Assembly: GCF_001613225.1 (NCBI RefSeq) | Contig: NZ_BDBY01000087.1 | Location: forward strand, 1-49,490 | Direction of reading: 5' to 3' | DNA: 49,490 nt | Source: Nocardia pseudovaccinii NBRC 100343 | GTDB lineage: Bacteria; Actinomycetota; Actinomycetes; Mycobacteriales; Mycobacteriaceae | Shown: piece after piece, positions 35,538-45,233 of the stretch | Position numbering within the stretch: the stretch's first letter is position 1 | Layout: the number at the start of each line of letters is the position of its first letter | Notes under the pieces: model-generated | Seen by the model: only the letters and a program-made list of their open reading frames with translations | What the model was told of the DNA's origin: nothing | The model's database searches: none | Made by a program: the position numbers and the translations under genes

Positions 35538-36447
35538 CTACCGCTCCGATCCAGGCGATTGCGAGGAACTGGAGGATGCGATCCCCCAGCGCGATCTCTT
35601 CGGGTTCACCGGCCTCGCCGCCATCGACGTCGACCGCGTAACGCAGGATTGCGATGGTAAACGGAATCATCGAGATTGCGAACCAGTTGGTGTGCTTGAG
35701 GCTGTCCTGTTGGAACGCCCACAGACCGTAGAACACCACCACCGCGGTCGCGGCGAGAGTCCAGATGAAGCGCAGATATGTCGGTGTGTAGTACTCCAGC
35801 GACTTGCGGATCTTTGCGCCGGTGCTCAGCGCGATCTGCAGTTCGGCGTAGCGCTTACCCGCGGCCATGAACAGCGAGCCGAACGCCATGATCAGCAGGA
35901 ACCATTGCGACAGGTCGATATTCGCTGCCGCGCCACCGGCGACCGCGCGCAGCAGGAAGCCGGAGGACACGATGCAGATGTCCAGCACCGCCTGGTGCTT
36001 GAGGCCGAAGCAGTAGGCCAGCTGGATGCCGATGTAGACGGCCATCACCACGGCCAGATGCCAGGACGCCAGGAACGATCCGGCGATCGAGCCGACCAGC
36101 AGCACCACCGAAAGCAGGTAGGCCAGATTCACCGGGACCACGCCCGCGGCGATCGGGCGGTACCGCTTGGTCGGGTGCGCCCGGTCCGCCTCCACGTCGA
36201 GCGCATCGTTGACCAGGTAGATGCCCGAGGCCGCCATGCAGAAGACCACGAAGGCGATGCCGACATGGCCGAGCACGCTCAGTTCGGTCGCGGTATCCGG
36301 ACCCGCGGCCAGCGGCGCGGCGAGCACCAGCACGTTCTTGACCCACTGACGCGGGCGGACCGCCTTGAACAGCCCGCCGCCCAGTGTCTTGGGCGGACCC
36401 TTGACTACTGCTTCGGCTAGGTCCGTGCTGGTCGGCTCTTCACTCAT
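35515..36447 (-). CDS. ubiA: Decaprenyl-phosphate phosphoribosyltransferase UbiA (DPPR synthase)
   Basis: 310-residue polytopic UbiA-family prenyltransferase that joins decaprenyl phosphate and PRPP, the first committed step to decaprenyl-phosphoarabinose. It shows the Asp-rich first motif (NDALDVEADRAHPTKRYRPI, N80/D81/D84/D88) and the second acidic region (YAVDVDGGEAGEPEEIALGD), with about nine helices. ATG 36447 (MSEEPTSTD) is chosen over GTG 36477 because it follows the PAP2 stop by one base and matches the mycobacterial N-terminus. The surrounding KAVRPRQWVKNVLVLAAPLA and AFGSLFMAAGKRYAEL are nearly identical to the mycobacterial protein from memory. Confidence 0.95.
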   Translation of the reverse strand: MSEEPTSTDLAEAVVKGPPKTLGGGLFKAVRPRQWVKNVLVLAAPLAAGPDTATELSVLGHVGIAFVVFCMAASGIYLVNDALDVEADRAHPTKRYRPIAAGVVPVNLAYLLSVVLLVGSIAGSFLASWHLAVVMAVYIGIQLAYCFGLKHQAVLDICIVSSGFLLRAVAGGAAANIDLSQWFLLIMAFGSLFMAAGKRYAELQIALSTGAKIRKSLEYYTPTYLRFIWTLAATAVVVFYGLWAFQQDSLKHTNWFAISMIPFTIAILRYAVDVDGGEAGEPEEIALGDRILQFLAIAWIGAVGVAVYLT

Positions 36448-36448
36448 G

Positions 36449-37075
36449 TCAACGAACGTCTTTTCTTGTGCGGTCACTATCGAGTCTCTTTTCGGCGGCA
36501 AGCACAACAGCGGCGGACGCGGCGCCGAGCGCGGAACCGGCGAGCACGTCGGAGGGATAGTGCACCCCGAGCACAACCCGGGAGAGCAACATCGGTGGGA
36601 CGAGCACCGCAGGCAAGGGTAGCCCGGTCAGTCTGCCGAGCAACACCGCCGCTGCCGTGGTCGAGGTCGCGTGTGAGGACGGGAAGCTCAGCTTGCTCGG
36701 CGTCGAGACGTTGACCTGCACCGATGGATCATTGGGGCGCGGACGCCGGACGATTCGCTTGATGACGATCGATGCCGCGTGCGCGCCGACCGCGCCGACC
36801 GCGACCCCGGCCCACTGCCTGCGCCGCGGTTTGTCGACGAGCCAGCCCGCCGCCGCGATGCCGATCCAGCCGAGCGCGTGCTCACCGAAATGCGACATGC
36901 CGCGCGCGGCCTTGATCACCTCGGGCTTGGCGCCGATGGTCGCCTGGACCGCGTTGATGATCTTGACCTCGGGCGGCTGCGGCGCCGACGGCACCGCCGA
37001 TACCGGGCCGCCGTGACCGTTCGCACTCGAGTGCACCGCGGTGTTGTCGTCCGCGGCGGTGGCTTCCAGACTCAC
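36449..37075 (-). CDS. PAP2-family phosphatase (decaprenylphosphoryl-phosphoribose phosphatase-like)
   Basis: 208-residue membrane phosphatase with the three PAP2 signature motifs: KRIVRRPRP, SFPSSHATS and SRVVLGVHYPSDVLAG. The syntenic mycobacterial protein Rv3807c is proposed to remove the 5-phosphate from decaprenylphosphoryl-5-phosphoribose, the step after UbiA. GTG start overlapping the glfT2 stop by one base (TAGTG), and its own stop sits one base before ubiA, so all three are translationally linked. The N-terminal 45 residues are a hydrophilic Ala/Ser/Pro-rich extension; three or four helices follow. Confidence 0.88.
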   Translation of the reverse strand: MSLEATAADDNTAVHSSANGHGGPVSAVPSAPQPPEVKIINAVQATIGAKPEVIKAARGMSHFGEHALGWIGIAAAGWLVDKPRRRQWAGVAVGAVGAHAASIVIKRIVRRPRPNDPSVQVNVSTPSKLSFPSSHATSTTAAAVLLGRLTGLPLPAVLVPPMLLSRVVLGVHYPSDVLAGSALGAASAAVVLAAEKRLDSDRTRKDVR

Positions 37076-39084
37076 TACTGCTCATCCTTCGTATCGATAC
37101 CGAAGACGTTTTCCCAAGCCGCCGTGCTGGTCAGCGTCGGGTGAGCGGCGCGGTAGCGCTGCTGCATCTCCGGGAAGCGGGCCGCCAACTCCTTGCGCAG
37201 CCGCATGGCCTCCTTGAACAGGCCGAGGGCCTGACGCGGATCGCGCTTACGGTAGACCACGCCGCGGCCGTCCGCGGTGGTGACGGTGACGCCGTCGATC
37301 TGCGAGAGCAGGAACCAACGGGCGTCCAGCGTAGGCACATTCAGCTGCGGACGCTCGTGATGCTCGGCATGTGCCGGGCGGAAGTTGTGCACGACGCCCT
37401 TGGCCAGGCGGACCACCTTGGCGATCGGATTCGCCGGTTCACCGACCGCGCCGACGCCGATGTGGCTGGCCAGCGGCAGTTCGGTGGACGACGGCAGGAT
37501 GACCGCATCCGGGTACTGCTTGCGCATTTCGTGCACCACGCCGAGGGCGCTCGGCAGCAGTTGGAACAGTCGCTCCGGTCCGGCGAGGAAGTCCTTGATC
37601 GCCAGATTCTGGATGGCGACCGTCGAATACTCCAGGCAGAGCAGGTGTTTCAGGGTCGCTTTGACGGTGTTGACGACCATGCCGCGCCCGTTGCCCGGCA
37701 TGTGCAGCGAGGCGACCACCAGGCGGTTGCGCAGGTGGAAGTACGCCTGCCAGTCGATCGCGTCGTCCTTGTCGCTCCAGGCCATATGCCAGACGGCGGC
37801 GCCGGGCAGGGTGACGGTGGAGTAGCCGTGATCGTGGGCGCGCAGCCCGTATTCGACGTCGTCCCACTTCAGGAACAGCGGCAGCGGCTGACCGATCTCC
37901 TCGGCGACCTGGCGCGGGATCACGCAGGTCCACCAGCCGTTGAAGTCGACGTCGATGCGCCGGTGCAGCAGCTTGGAGTTGTCGCGGTCCTTGAGCGGGT
38001 ACTTCGAGAAGTCGTGGTCGTATTCGACATTCGGCGCGGAGGTCCACATGAAGATGCCACGATCCACGACCTCGCCCATGCTGTGCAGGTGTGAGCGCTC
38101 CTGCAGGTTGAGCATCTGCCCGCCGACCAGCATGGGTGATTTGGCGAAGCGGGCGAAGGCCAGCGCGCGCAGGATCGAATCGGGTTCGATCTCGATATCG
38201 TCGTCCATGTAGACGATGTATTCGGCGTCGGTGGTTTTCAGCGCCTCGTACATGACCCGGCTGTAGCCGCCGGACCCACCCAGGTTGGGCTGATTGCGAA
38301 TGGCGAGCCGGTCGCCGAGCACCGCGGCGGCTTCGGCGAAGCCGGGCTCGTCGACCACCTTGCGGTTGCCCTGATCGGCGACGATGACCGCGGCTATCTT
38401 CTCCAGCACCAGCGGGTCCGAGCCCAGCGCGCCAAGGGTTTTCACCAGATCGGTGGGCCGGTTGAAGGTCGGCATGCCGACCGCGATGGTGCCCGCACCG
38501 GGCGCCTCGACCGGCGCGTACCAACCGCCCGCGAGCAGCGTGACTGCCGTATCGGTGGTGATGTCGAACCAGATCCAGCCGCCGTCCTCGAACGGGCCGA
38601 GATCGGTCTCGAATTCCACGTGCACCGATTCGGTGCTCGTGTCGGATTTGCGGCGCTCCCTGGTCCCTCCGTGGTCACGCTCCGCTGCCTCCTCCGGGCC
38701 CTGAGCTCGCGTCGCGAGCGCGACCGCGAATTCCTTGCCCTGCACGTGGATTCGCGAGCCGTCCGCCTTCGAGCGGTAGACGTCCACGCGGCCGTGCCCG
38801 GCGAGTTCCAGCCGCAGCACCACCGAGTTCAGGATGCTCCAGCGCCGCCAGTAGCTCGCGGGCAGCGCATTGAAGTAGGTGCAGAACGACACCTCCGACT
38901 CCGCGCCCACCGACAGCGAGGTACGCGTGGTGGCGTGCGCGCGCCGGGCATTGGTCGGCGACTCCTCCAGGTAGAGGGTGCGCACGTCCAGCGGTTCACC
39001 CGGCCGAGGCAGGATGATGCGCTGCAGCAGCGACTTCGCGCGGGTTTCGGTGGTCATATCTTCCAGGATCGATTGGGAGGTCAT
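37075..39084 (-). CDS. glfT2: Galactofuranosyltransferase GlfT2
   Basis: 669-residue bifunctional UDP-galactofuranose transferase that polymerises the galactan with alternating beta-(1-5)/(1-6) links on the cytoplasmic face. An N-terminal beta-barrel domain (residues 1-190) precedes the GT-A domain (GMPTFNRPTDLVKTL) with the metal-binding DDD at 294-296 (VYMDDDIEIEPDS) and the catalytic WDDVEYGLR at 407-415, then a C-terminal helical part. Residues about 124-152 are a charged insert (AQGPEEAAERDHGGTRERRK), making the protein about 30 residues longer than the M. tuberculosis one. The ATG overlaps the stop of a 26-codon ORF (ATGA); ATG 39057 is an alternative start. Confidence 0.94.
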   Translation of the reverse strand: MTSQSILEDMTTETRAKSLLQRIILPRPGEPLDVRTLYLEESPTNARRAHATTRTSLSVGAESEVSFCTYFNALPASYWRRWSILNSVVLRLELAGHGRVDVYRSKADGSRIHVQGKEFAVALATRAQGPEEAAERDHGGTRERRKSDTSTESVHVEFETDLGPFEDGGWIWFDITTDTAVTLLAGGWYAPVEAPGAGTIAVGMPTFNRPTDLVKTLGALGSDPLVLEKIAAVIVADQGNRKVVDEPGFAEAAAVLGDRLAIRNQPNLGGSGGYSRVMYEALKTTDAEYIVYMDDDIEIEPDSILRALAFARFAKSPMLVGGQMLNLQERSHLHSMGEVVDRGIFMWTSAPNVEYDHDFSKYPLKDRDNSKLLHRRIDVDFNGWWTCVIPRQVAEEIGQPLPLFLKWDDVEYGLRAHDHGYSTVTLPGAAVWHMAWSDKDDAIDWQAYFHLRNRLVVASLHMPGNGRGMVVNTVKATLKHLLCLEYSTVAIQNLAIKDFLAGPERLFQLLPSALGVVHEMRKQYPDAVILPSSTELPLASHIGVGAVGEPANPIAKVVRLAKGVVHNFRPAHAEHHERPQLNVPTLDARWFLLSQIDGVTVTTADGRGVVYRKRDPRQALGLFKEAMRLRKELAARFPEMQQRYRAAHPTLTSTAAWENVFGIDTKDEQ

Positions 39085-39161
39085 TCGTCGCTTTCAGCGT
39101 CAGTGCGGGACACCCGCACCCGGTCGGCTTCGATGAGCGGGGCTTCGCCAGTGTCGCTCAT
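39081..39161 (-). CDS. Short ORF between glf and glfT2 (26 residues)
   Basis: The ORF MSDTGEAPLIEADRVRVSRT-DAESDE begins at ATG 39161, directly after the glf TAG, and its TGA overlaps the glfT2 ATG (ATGA). GGAGGCG precedes its start inside the end of glf. It may be a coupling leader that carries ribosomes from glf into glfT2, or a former N-terminus of glfT2. Acidic, with no membrane segment and no family. Confidence 0.45.
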   Translation of the reverse strand: MSDTGEAPLIEADRVRVSRTDAESDE

Positions 39162-40520
<1,359 letters not shown>

Positions 40521-40592
40521 CTATTGCATACGGACGCGAACTGATCACATGTCCAGTTCGACAGTCGCCAGCGGCCCGACCCGGAAGACCTG

Positions 40593-41798
40593 ATGATGCG
40601 GAAATTCCATATCCCGTTCCTCGCGCTGTTCACGGTGTTGGGGGCGGCGGTAGTCGTCCCGTCACCCGCGAACGCGGCGGAGTTCGACTCGCTGGCAGCT
40701 ACACCGGTTGCGGACACGGTGTGCGTCGGGGGTGCACCGACCTTCGACGACATCGTCACCGCCGCCGCGACCGCGCTGCGCACGACGGTGCCGGGCGAGC
40801 AGGTCGCCGCCTTCGACCGTCAGGTCGCCGATTTCCGCGGCACCATCGCCGCGGTGCGGGTGCATCGGGACGGGCTGCCGGTCGCGCCGTCGACGGTGAA
40901 CGAGCGCACCGAATTACTCGACGATCCGATCGTCACGTATTTGGTCAACGGCCTGGACGCGGTGCGGACCGGGCGGCTCGACACCGCCATGTCGGTATCG
41001 CGGCTGACCGTGAACGATGTGATCGAGGTCTTCATCCTCGCGACTCGGATCGTGAAGATTCCGGCGCAGTTCGCGGCCAGTCTGGTGCCCACGGTCGGAT
41101 TTTTTCTGAAGCCGATCGTCGGTGCGGTGTTCACCGGCGTGAAGTCGCTGGCGCGCACCGTGCAGGACTTCCTCGCCGCGAATTGCGCAGCGCCGAACGC
41201 GTATCCGAAGCTGGTGCTGGACGAATCCGTCTACACCGAGCACGTCGAGTTACCTCGGGCGCTGGTCGATCTCGCGGACACCGTCGTGCGCGCGGACGGA
41301 ACCTGCACTCCCGTAGCCGAATTGACTACTCGGATGCTGGTCGAACGCACCAGAGCCTTCCTGGAGCAGGCCGATCTGCCGCTGGATCGAGCCGGGCTGA
41401 ATGCCGGTGCCGAGTCCCTGCAAGGCTTTCTGCGCGACAACCGGGTCGCGAAGCTGGCACTGATGCGCCGGACCGAGGAACTGGGGCCGATCGTGGATGC
41501 GCTCGACTACGGTCCGGTGACCTTCCTGTCCAACCTCGGCTTCGATCTGTACGAGGGTAAGGCGCTCGACACCGTCACTTTGGCGGATGTGCAGGTGGAG
41601 AACGCCTTCGACCTGGCCACACTGACATTGGATGTGACGAGTCTGCTGCTCACCGTCGCAAATTCGGCGGCGGGTTGGACCGGGGTGAGCAACGCTGTAC
41701 TGACGCCGTTGTCCATCGTGCAGACGGTGGTCTTCGCGCCGACCACGTACGGTGCACCGATTCTGAAGGGCGTCATGCAGTCCATGTGCGCGGTGTAG
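40593..41798 (+). CDS. Secreted protein of unknown function
   Basis: 401 residues with a signal peptide (MRKFHIPFLALFTVLGAAVV, cleavage near ANA-AE). The mature part is mostly helical and Val/Ala/Leu/Asp-rich, with four cysteines spaced widely (TVCVGG, ANCAAP, GTCTP, SMCAV) that could form two disulfides. No family recognised. ATG ATG at the start leaves one residue of doubt. It is divergent from glf with about 200 bases between, so the gap holds both promoters. Its position suggests an envelope role, but nothing in the sequence proves it. Confidence 0.75.
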   Translation: MMRKFHIPFLALFTVLGAAVVVPSPANAAEFDSLAATPVADTVCVGGAPTFDDIVTAAATALRTTVPGEQVAAFDRQVADFRGTIAAVRVHRDGLPVAPSTVNERTELLDDPIVTYLVNGLDAVRTGRLDTAMSVSRLTVNDVIEVFILATRIVKIPAQFAASLVPTVGFFLKPIVGAVFTGVKSLARTVQDFLAANCAAPNAYPKLVLDESVYTEHVELPRALVDLADTVVRADGTCTPVAELTTRMLVERTRAFLEQADLPLDRAGLNAGAESLQGFLRDNRVAKLALMRRTEELGPIVDALDYGPVTFLSNLGFDLYEGKALDTVTLADVQVENAFDLATLTLDVTSLLLTVANSAAGWTGVSNAVLTPLSIVQTVVFAPTTYGAPILKGVMQSMCAV

Positions 41799-41805
41799 TG
41801 CCCGT

Positions 41806-42187
41806 TCACATCGCCAGCGTCGACATACCCACGTCTATGCCCATACGCTGCACCGCCTTCGCCTTCGTGTGTATCAGCGCCGCGCGCGGACCGCGATGTC
41901 TCGGGCGACGCGGCCCACGGCATCCATCAGTTCCGCCGCGGGCACGACCCACGCGACCAGGCCGATGCGCAGTGCCTCGGCGGCATCGATGCGTCGGCCC
42001 GACAGGGTGAGATAGGGCGCGGCCGCAGCCGACCAGCTCGGCAAACGGCCGGTTGGGCACATCGGAGAACCCATGTTCCGGATGCGCGGAAACCGCTGTC
42101 TTCGAGGCGATGCGGATATCGCAGAGGGTCGCCAGATCGAATCCGCCCGCGAGGGCTGGTCCGTCGACCGTCGCCGTAGCACTATTC
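41806..42187 (-). pseudogene. Enoyl-CoA hydratase remnant with two frameshifts
   Basis: The minus strand from about 42187 reads ATVDGPALAGGFDLATLCDI, then RIASKTAVSAHPEHGFSDVP and FAELVGCGR, the oxyanion-hole half of crotonase-family proteins. Near 42020 the frame slips to YLTLSGRRIDAAEALRIGLV, then AWVVPAAELMDAVGRVARDI. Near 41880 it slips back to IHTKAKAVQRMGIDVGMSTL and stops. The N-terminal 80-90 residues are missing; the break abuts the end of the SDR gene. Two frame changes and a truncation make this a pseudogene. Confidence 0.78.
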
Positions 42188-42904
42188 CGGAAAGCCGATA
42201 TCCGACTCGACGGCGTCGCGGTCGGTGTACATGCGCCAATAGTGGTCGCCCAGTTCGGCATTGGTCATGCGGACGATCTCGAGTCCGGCCGGGAACAGTT
42301 CCGGCTGCTCGTCGACCAGGCGCTCGGCCTTGCTGTTGCCGATCAGCGCGCCGATATTGAGCAGGCCGACATAGACGCCGGTGTCTTGCAGTTCGATCGC
42401 GAGCTGACGAATGTAGGTGCGCTGCGCGCCGAGTGCGACGCCGAAATTGGACAGATGCGGGACCGGATACCTGTCGGCATATCCGGACGAAAACAGCAGT
42501 GCCCCTTCGCCGCGCTCGATCATCGCGGGCGCGAGCGCGCGGGTCATCCAGATCGGTGAGTAGACCTTCAATTCCAGCGGGATGCGCAGGTTGGCGGCGT
42601 CGACATCGAGGGTGGTCGGGATGCGATTCACCGCATCACCCGCCGCGCCGTGCATCGCGACATCGATCTGCCCGAAGTCGGCCGTGATCTTGTCGACCAC
42701 GCTGTACAGCTGCTTTTCATCGGTGAGATCGGCAGGGAAGGCAGTGGCCTCGATGCCCTCGGCGGCCAGTTCCGCGACATGTCCGCGGGCTTTGTCCGGA
42801 TTCCGCCCGATGACCGCCACTCGGAATCCTTCCCGGCCGAACCGCCGTCCGGTCCCCATACCGAGCCCGGGCCCGAAGCCGAATATCGCGATCGTCTTGG
42901 TCAT
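42182..42904 (-). CDS. Short-chain dehydrogenase/reductase-like protein, altered active site
   Basis: 240 residues with an SDR Rossmann start (IAIFGFGPGLGMGTGRRFGR) and the NADP-type basic residue in VAVIGRNPDKA. The catalytic serine region is present (ALLFSSGYADRYP), but the YxxxK pair is not: the aligned stretch reads LSNFGVALGAQR, with Phe and Leu in place of Tyr and Lys. Either the enzyme uses another mechanism or it is a binding/regulatory paralogue. The C-terminal MTNAELGDHYWRMYTDRDAV is typical of a Nocardia/Rhodococcus SDR subgroup. Divergent from a TetR gene with two operator-like palindromes between. Confidence 0.8.
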   Translation of the reverse strand: MTKTIAIFGFGPGLGMGTGRRFGREGFRVAVIGRNPDKARGHVAELAAEGIEATAFPADLTDEKQLYSVVDKITADFGQIDVAMHGAAGDAVNRIPTTLDVDAANLRIPLELKVYSPIWMTRALAPAMIERGEGALLFSSGYADRYPVPHLSNFGVALGAQRTYIRQLAIELQDTGVYVGLLNIGALIGNSKAERLVDEQPELFPAGLEIVRMTNAELGDHYWRMYTDRDAVESDIGFPE

Positions 42905-42917
42905 ACTTCCTCGCTAA

Positions 42918-42933
42918 GTTGAGCAGGGGTTCA
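42918..42933. promoter_or_regulatory. TetR operator-like palindrome 1
   Basis: TTGAGCAGGGGTTCAA, a dyad with TTGA/TCAA ends, 13 bases upstream of the SDR start. It is the inverted counterpart of the element at 42958-42973 (13 or more of 16 positions agree when reversed). Confidence 0.6.
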
Positions 42934-42957
42934 AGTTAGCTTCGACGGTAGCATTAA

Positions 42958-42973
42958 GTTGAACCTATGCTCA
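42958..42973. promoter_or_regulatory. TetR operator-like palindrome 2
   Basis: TTGAACCTATGCTCAA, the reverse-oriented partner of 42918-42933 with the two centres 40 bases apart, on the TetR-proximal side of the divergent gap. Two sites suggest co-operative autoregulation. Confidence 0.6.
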
Positions 42974-43008
42974 AGATAGATCGGGTACCGGATTTGTAGG
43001 ATCGGCGA

Positions 43009-43635
43009 ATGCCCGTGGACAAGCCGTTACGCAGCGACGCCCAACGCAACCGGGACGCGCTCGTCAACGCCGCCCGGGAGGTCTTCGAGGAACGCGGCCT
43101 GGACGCACCGCTCAAGGAAATCGCCGCCCGCGCCGGCGTGGCCATCGGCACGCTCTACAACCGCTTCCCCACCCGCGACGACCTCATCGCCGCCGCCGTC
43201 GAGGATCGCATCGAAGCGGGCGGCCGCATCGCCAGGGAGGCGATCGAAATCCAGGACCCCTGGGACGCTTTCGTCTACCTGGTCGAGAAGGTCTGCGAAC
43301 TCCAAGCCGCCGACCGCCTACTCAGCGACCTCGCCCTGCGCGGCGCCCCCAGCCCCGCGATCGCGCGCGCCCAGGAATACGGCCACGGGCTGATGCGTCA
43401 AATCGTCGGCCGTGCACAGGAATCCGGTGCCTTACGCCCCGACTGGGTCCTGGAAGACATAGCCTTCATCACCTGGTCCCACACCCGCATCATCGAAGCC
43501 ACCGCCAAAATCGCCCCCCAAGCCTGGCGCCGCCACCTCGCCCTCGTCCTGGACGGCCTCCGAGCCACCGCCGCCCACCCCCTCCCGGTGCCTCCCATCA
43601 CCGAAGATCAACTGATGCAGGCGCTCAAAGGCTAG
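43009..43635 (+). CDS. TetR-family transcriptional regulator
   Basis: 208 residues. The N-terminal helix-turn-helix is clear (RDALVNAAREVFEERGLDAP, LKEIAARAGVAIGTLYNRFP, TRDDLIAAAV); the C-terminal ligand domain has the SBP-type end seen in the actinobacterial TetR_C_49-like group (WVLEDIAFITWSHTRIIEAT, APQAWRRHLALVLDGLRA). Divergent from the SDR-like gene and separated from it by two matching palindromes, so it probably represses that gene and itself. Ligand unknown. Confidence 0.88.
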   Translation: MPVDKPLRSDAQRNRDALVNAAREVFEERGLDAPLKEIAARAGVAIGTLYNRFPTRDDLIAAAVEDRIEAGGRIAREAIEIQDPWDAFVYLVEKVCELQAADRLLSDLALRGAPSPAIARAQEYGHGLMRQIVGRAQESGALRPDWVLEDIAFITWSHTRIIEATAKIAPQAWRRHLALVLDGLRATAAHPLPVPPITEDQLMQALKG

Positions 43636-43727
43636 TGCCGACGCATCCGAATGCGCCGGTGCGGCCGAAACAACCTGTGGGCCGAGATCACTTGTACCGA
43701 CGGGAGTTTCGTTCGACGCGAGCGCGG

Positions 43728-44288
43728 TCAGTAGGTCAGCGCGGGGTGGGACGGGCGAGTGGGGCGGGCGGCGGTCCAGCGGGCGGCGTTTTTGTTGGCA
43801 CACAGGACGAAAATGAGGAGGGGTTGGATGAGGTCTAGAGCGGTGCGGAGCAGGTCTTCCTGGATCAGGGCGGTGATCTGGCCGACCAGGCCGAAGAAGA
43901 AGGACGACGCCCAAAGTGGGTGATCGTCGGTGGACCACCAGAAGATGCCGAGGCCGAATTCGTAACCCGTGAGCGAAACGGCAAGTCCGACAATGCCGAT
44001 CGCGATCGAAAAACCGGACGCGACGATCAGGGTGTAGCGCCCGGTCTCGTCTCGACGCCAGAACAGGACACCGCCGGAGATCATGACAGCGGCCATCAGC
44101 GCCGCCCCGAGCGTGGTGAAGATGACGAGCGAATTGTCGAACCGGCTTCGATTGCCGATGAAATCGACGACCAGCCAGGCGCCCCCCACCAGGCTCCGCA
44201 ACCCGTACAGCACCGCAAGCGCCGCGCCGATCATCGCAGCCGCCCCACTCGGCGGCCGATCCTCACTCCGGTAAAGCATCGTCGGCAC
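43728..44288 (-). CDS. Small integral membrane protein of unknown function
   Basis: 186 residues with four hydrophobic segments (about 19-42, 54-76, 86-107 and 125-170, the last possibly two helices) joined by short charged loops, and a basic, Pro-rich tail. MPTMLYRSED offers two close start codons. Resembles the unnamed four-helix membrane proteins common in Nocardia. No partner is apparent; its neighbours are convergent TetR and the MerR regulator downstream of a strong terminator. Confidence 0.65.
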   Translation of the reverse strand: MPTMLYRSEDRPPSGAAAMIGAALAVLYGLRSLVGGAWLVVDFIGNRSRFDNSLVIFTTLGAALMAAVMISGGVLFWRRDETGRYTLIVASGFSIAIGIVGLAVSLTGYEFGLGIFWWSTDDHPLWASSFFFGLVGQITALIQEDLLRTALDLIQPLLIFVLCANKNAARWTAARPTRPSHPALTY

Positions 44289-44387
44289 TCCTCCCCACCT
44301 GGTTTGTGGACGATTCGATCCTACGGCCGCAGACCTGTCTCCGGCGTGCTGTCGAATTGCCGCACCACGAGGACCTCGGCGAACCAG

Positions 44388-44422
44388 GGGTAGGGCGTCC
44401 GCTGGATGCGGACGCCCTACCC
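44388..44422 (-). terminator. Terminator after MerR-TipAS gene
   Basis: GGGTAGGGCGTCCGC paired with GCGGACGCCCTACCC, 15 perfect base pairs around TGGAT, six bases past the MerR stop codon. Confidence 0.85.
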
Positions 44423-44427
44423 TGTTG

Positions 44428-45189
44428 TTATCGCAGATTGGCCTCGGCGTACGCCTTCATCGCGTCGCGCACGAATTCGGTTGTGCCGTCGCCGTGTACG
44501 TCGTAGTTGGCCGCGAAACGCGGGTCGGCGACGTACATTTCGCCGAGTCCGGTGAAGTACTCGCACGAGGGGCGGCGCTGCGAACCGACCCCGATCCAGT
44601 CGTAGTGCCGCGCGACGACGGCCTGGACCTCGTCGCTGTCCGGGGCGAGTCCGGCGGCGTGCGCCCGGCCGTAGTCGGCGGCGATATCCAGGTGGGTCTG
44701 GAAGTGCGCCTGCTTATCCGCCTCGGTGAGCGAGCGCCACCAGCGGTCGGCGCTTTCGTAGGCGGCCTTGCCCCAGCGTTCGATCACCTCATCCTTGTAC
44801 CGAGTGTGGTCGAAGCCGTCGAAAACCTCTGCTGCCATGAGTTGTTCACCTCGTTCCGTCTTGTGCAGCGTGGTGGTCACCGACTCGATCTGGCGCCGGA
44901 TCCGATCCTGTTCCTGCCGAAGCAGTTCCAGGTGCGCGCGCAGTGCGGCGGCGGTGTCCTGTTCGCCCGCTAGAACTTCGGCGATGACCGGAAGGCCGAG
45001 GCCGAGTTCGCGCAGCAACAGGATGCGTTGCAGCCGAACCAGGGAGTCCTGGTCGTAGTAGCGGTACCCGTTGGCGCCGATCCGGCTCGGCGGCAGCAGC
45101 CCGAGCTGCCCGTAGTGGCGCAGCGTTCGGCTGGTGGTACCGGCCGCCCTGGCCAGATCCTGGATGGACCATTCGGTGCCCGTTCGCAT
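44428..45189 (-). CDS. MerR-family regulator with TipAS domain
   Basis: 253 residues. The N-terminal MerR winged helix (WSIQDLARAAGTTSRTLRHY, GANGYRYYDQDSLVRLQRIL) is followed by a coiled coil (about 75-115) and a C-terminal TipAS-type ligand domain (WGKAAYESADRWWRSLTEAD; GLGEMYVADPRFAANYDVHG). In Streptomyces TipAL this domain traps thiopeptide antibiotics through a cysteine; the cysteine in RPSCEYFTGLGEMY is in the equivalent place by eye. ATG 45189 with GGGAGAA upstream. It likely activates its own promoter through the dyad at 45234-45248. Whether it controls the neighbouring exporter is unknown. Confidence 0.85.
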   Translation of the reverse strand: MRTGTEWSIQDLARAAGTTSRTLRHYGQLGLLPPSRIGANGYRYYDQDSLVRLQRILLLRELGLGLPVIAEVLAGEQDTAAALRAHLELLRQEQDRIRRQIESVTTTLHKTERGEQLMAAEVFDGFDHTRYKDEVIERWGKAAYESADRWWRSLTEADKQAHFQTHLDIAADYGRAHAAGLAPDSDEVQAVVARHYDWIGVGSQRRPSCEYFTGLGEMYVADPRFAANYDVHGDGTTEFVRDAMKAYAEANLR

Positions 45190-45233
45190 GACCTGTTCTC
45201 CCTTCTTTCTCGTCGGTACAACCAGCTTGCAAG

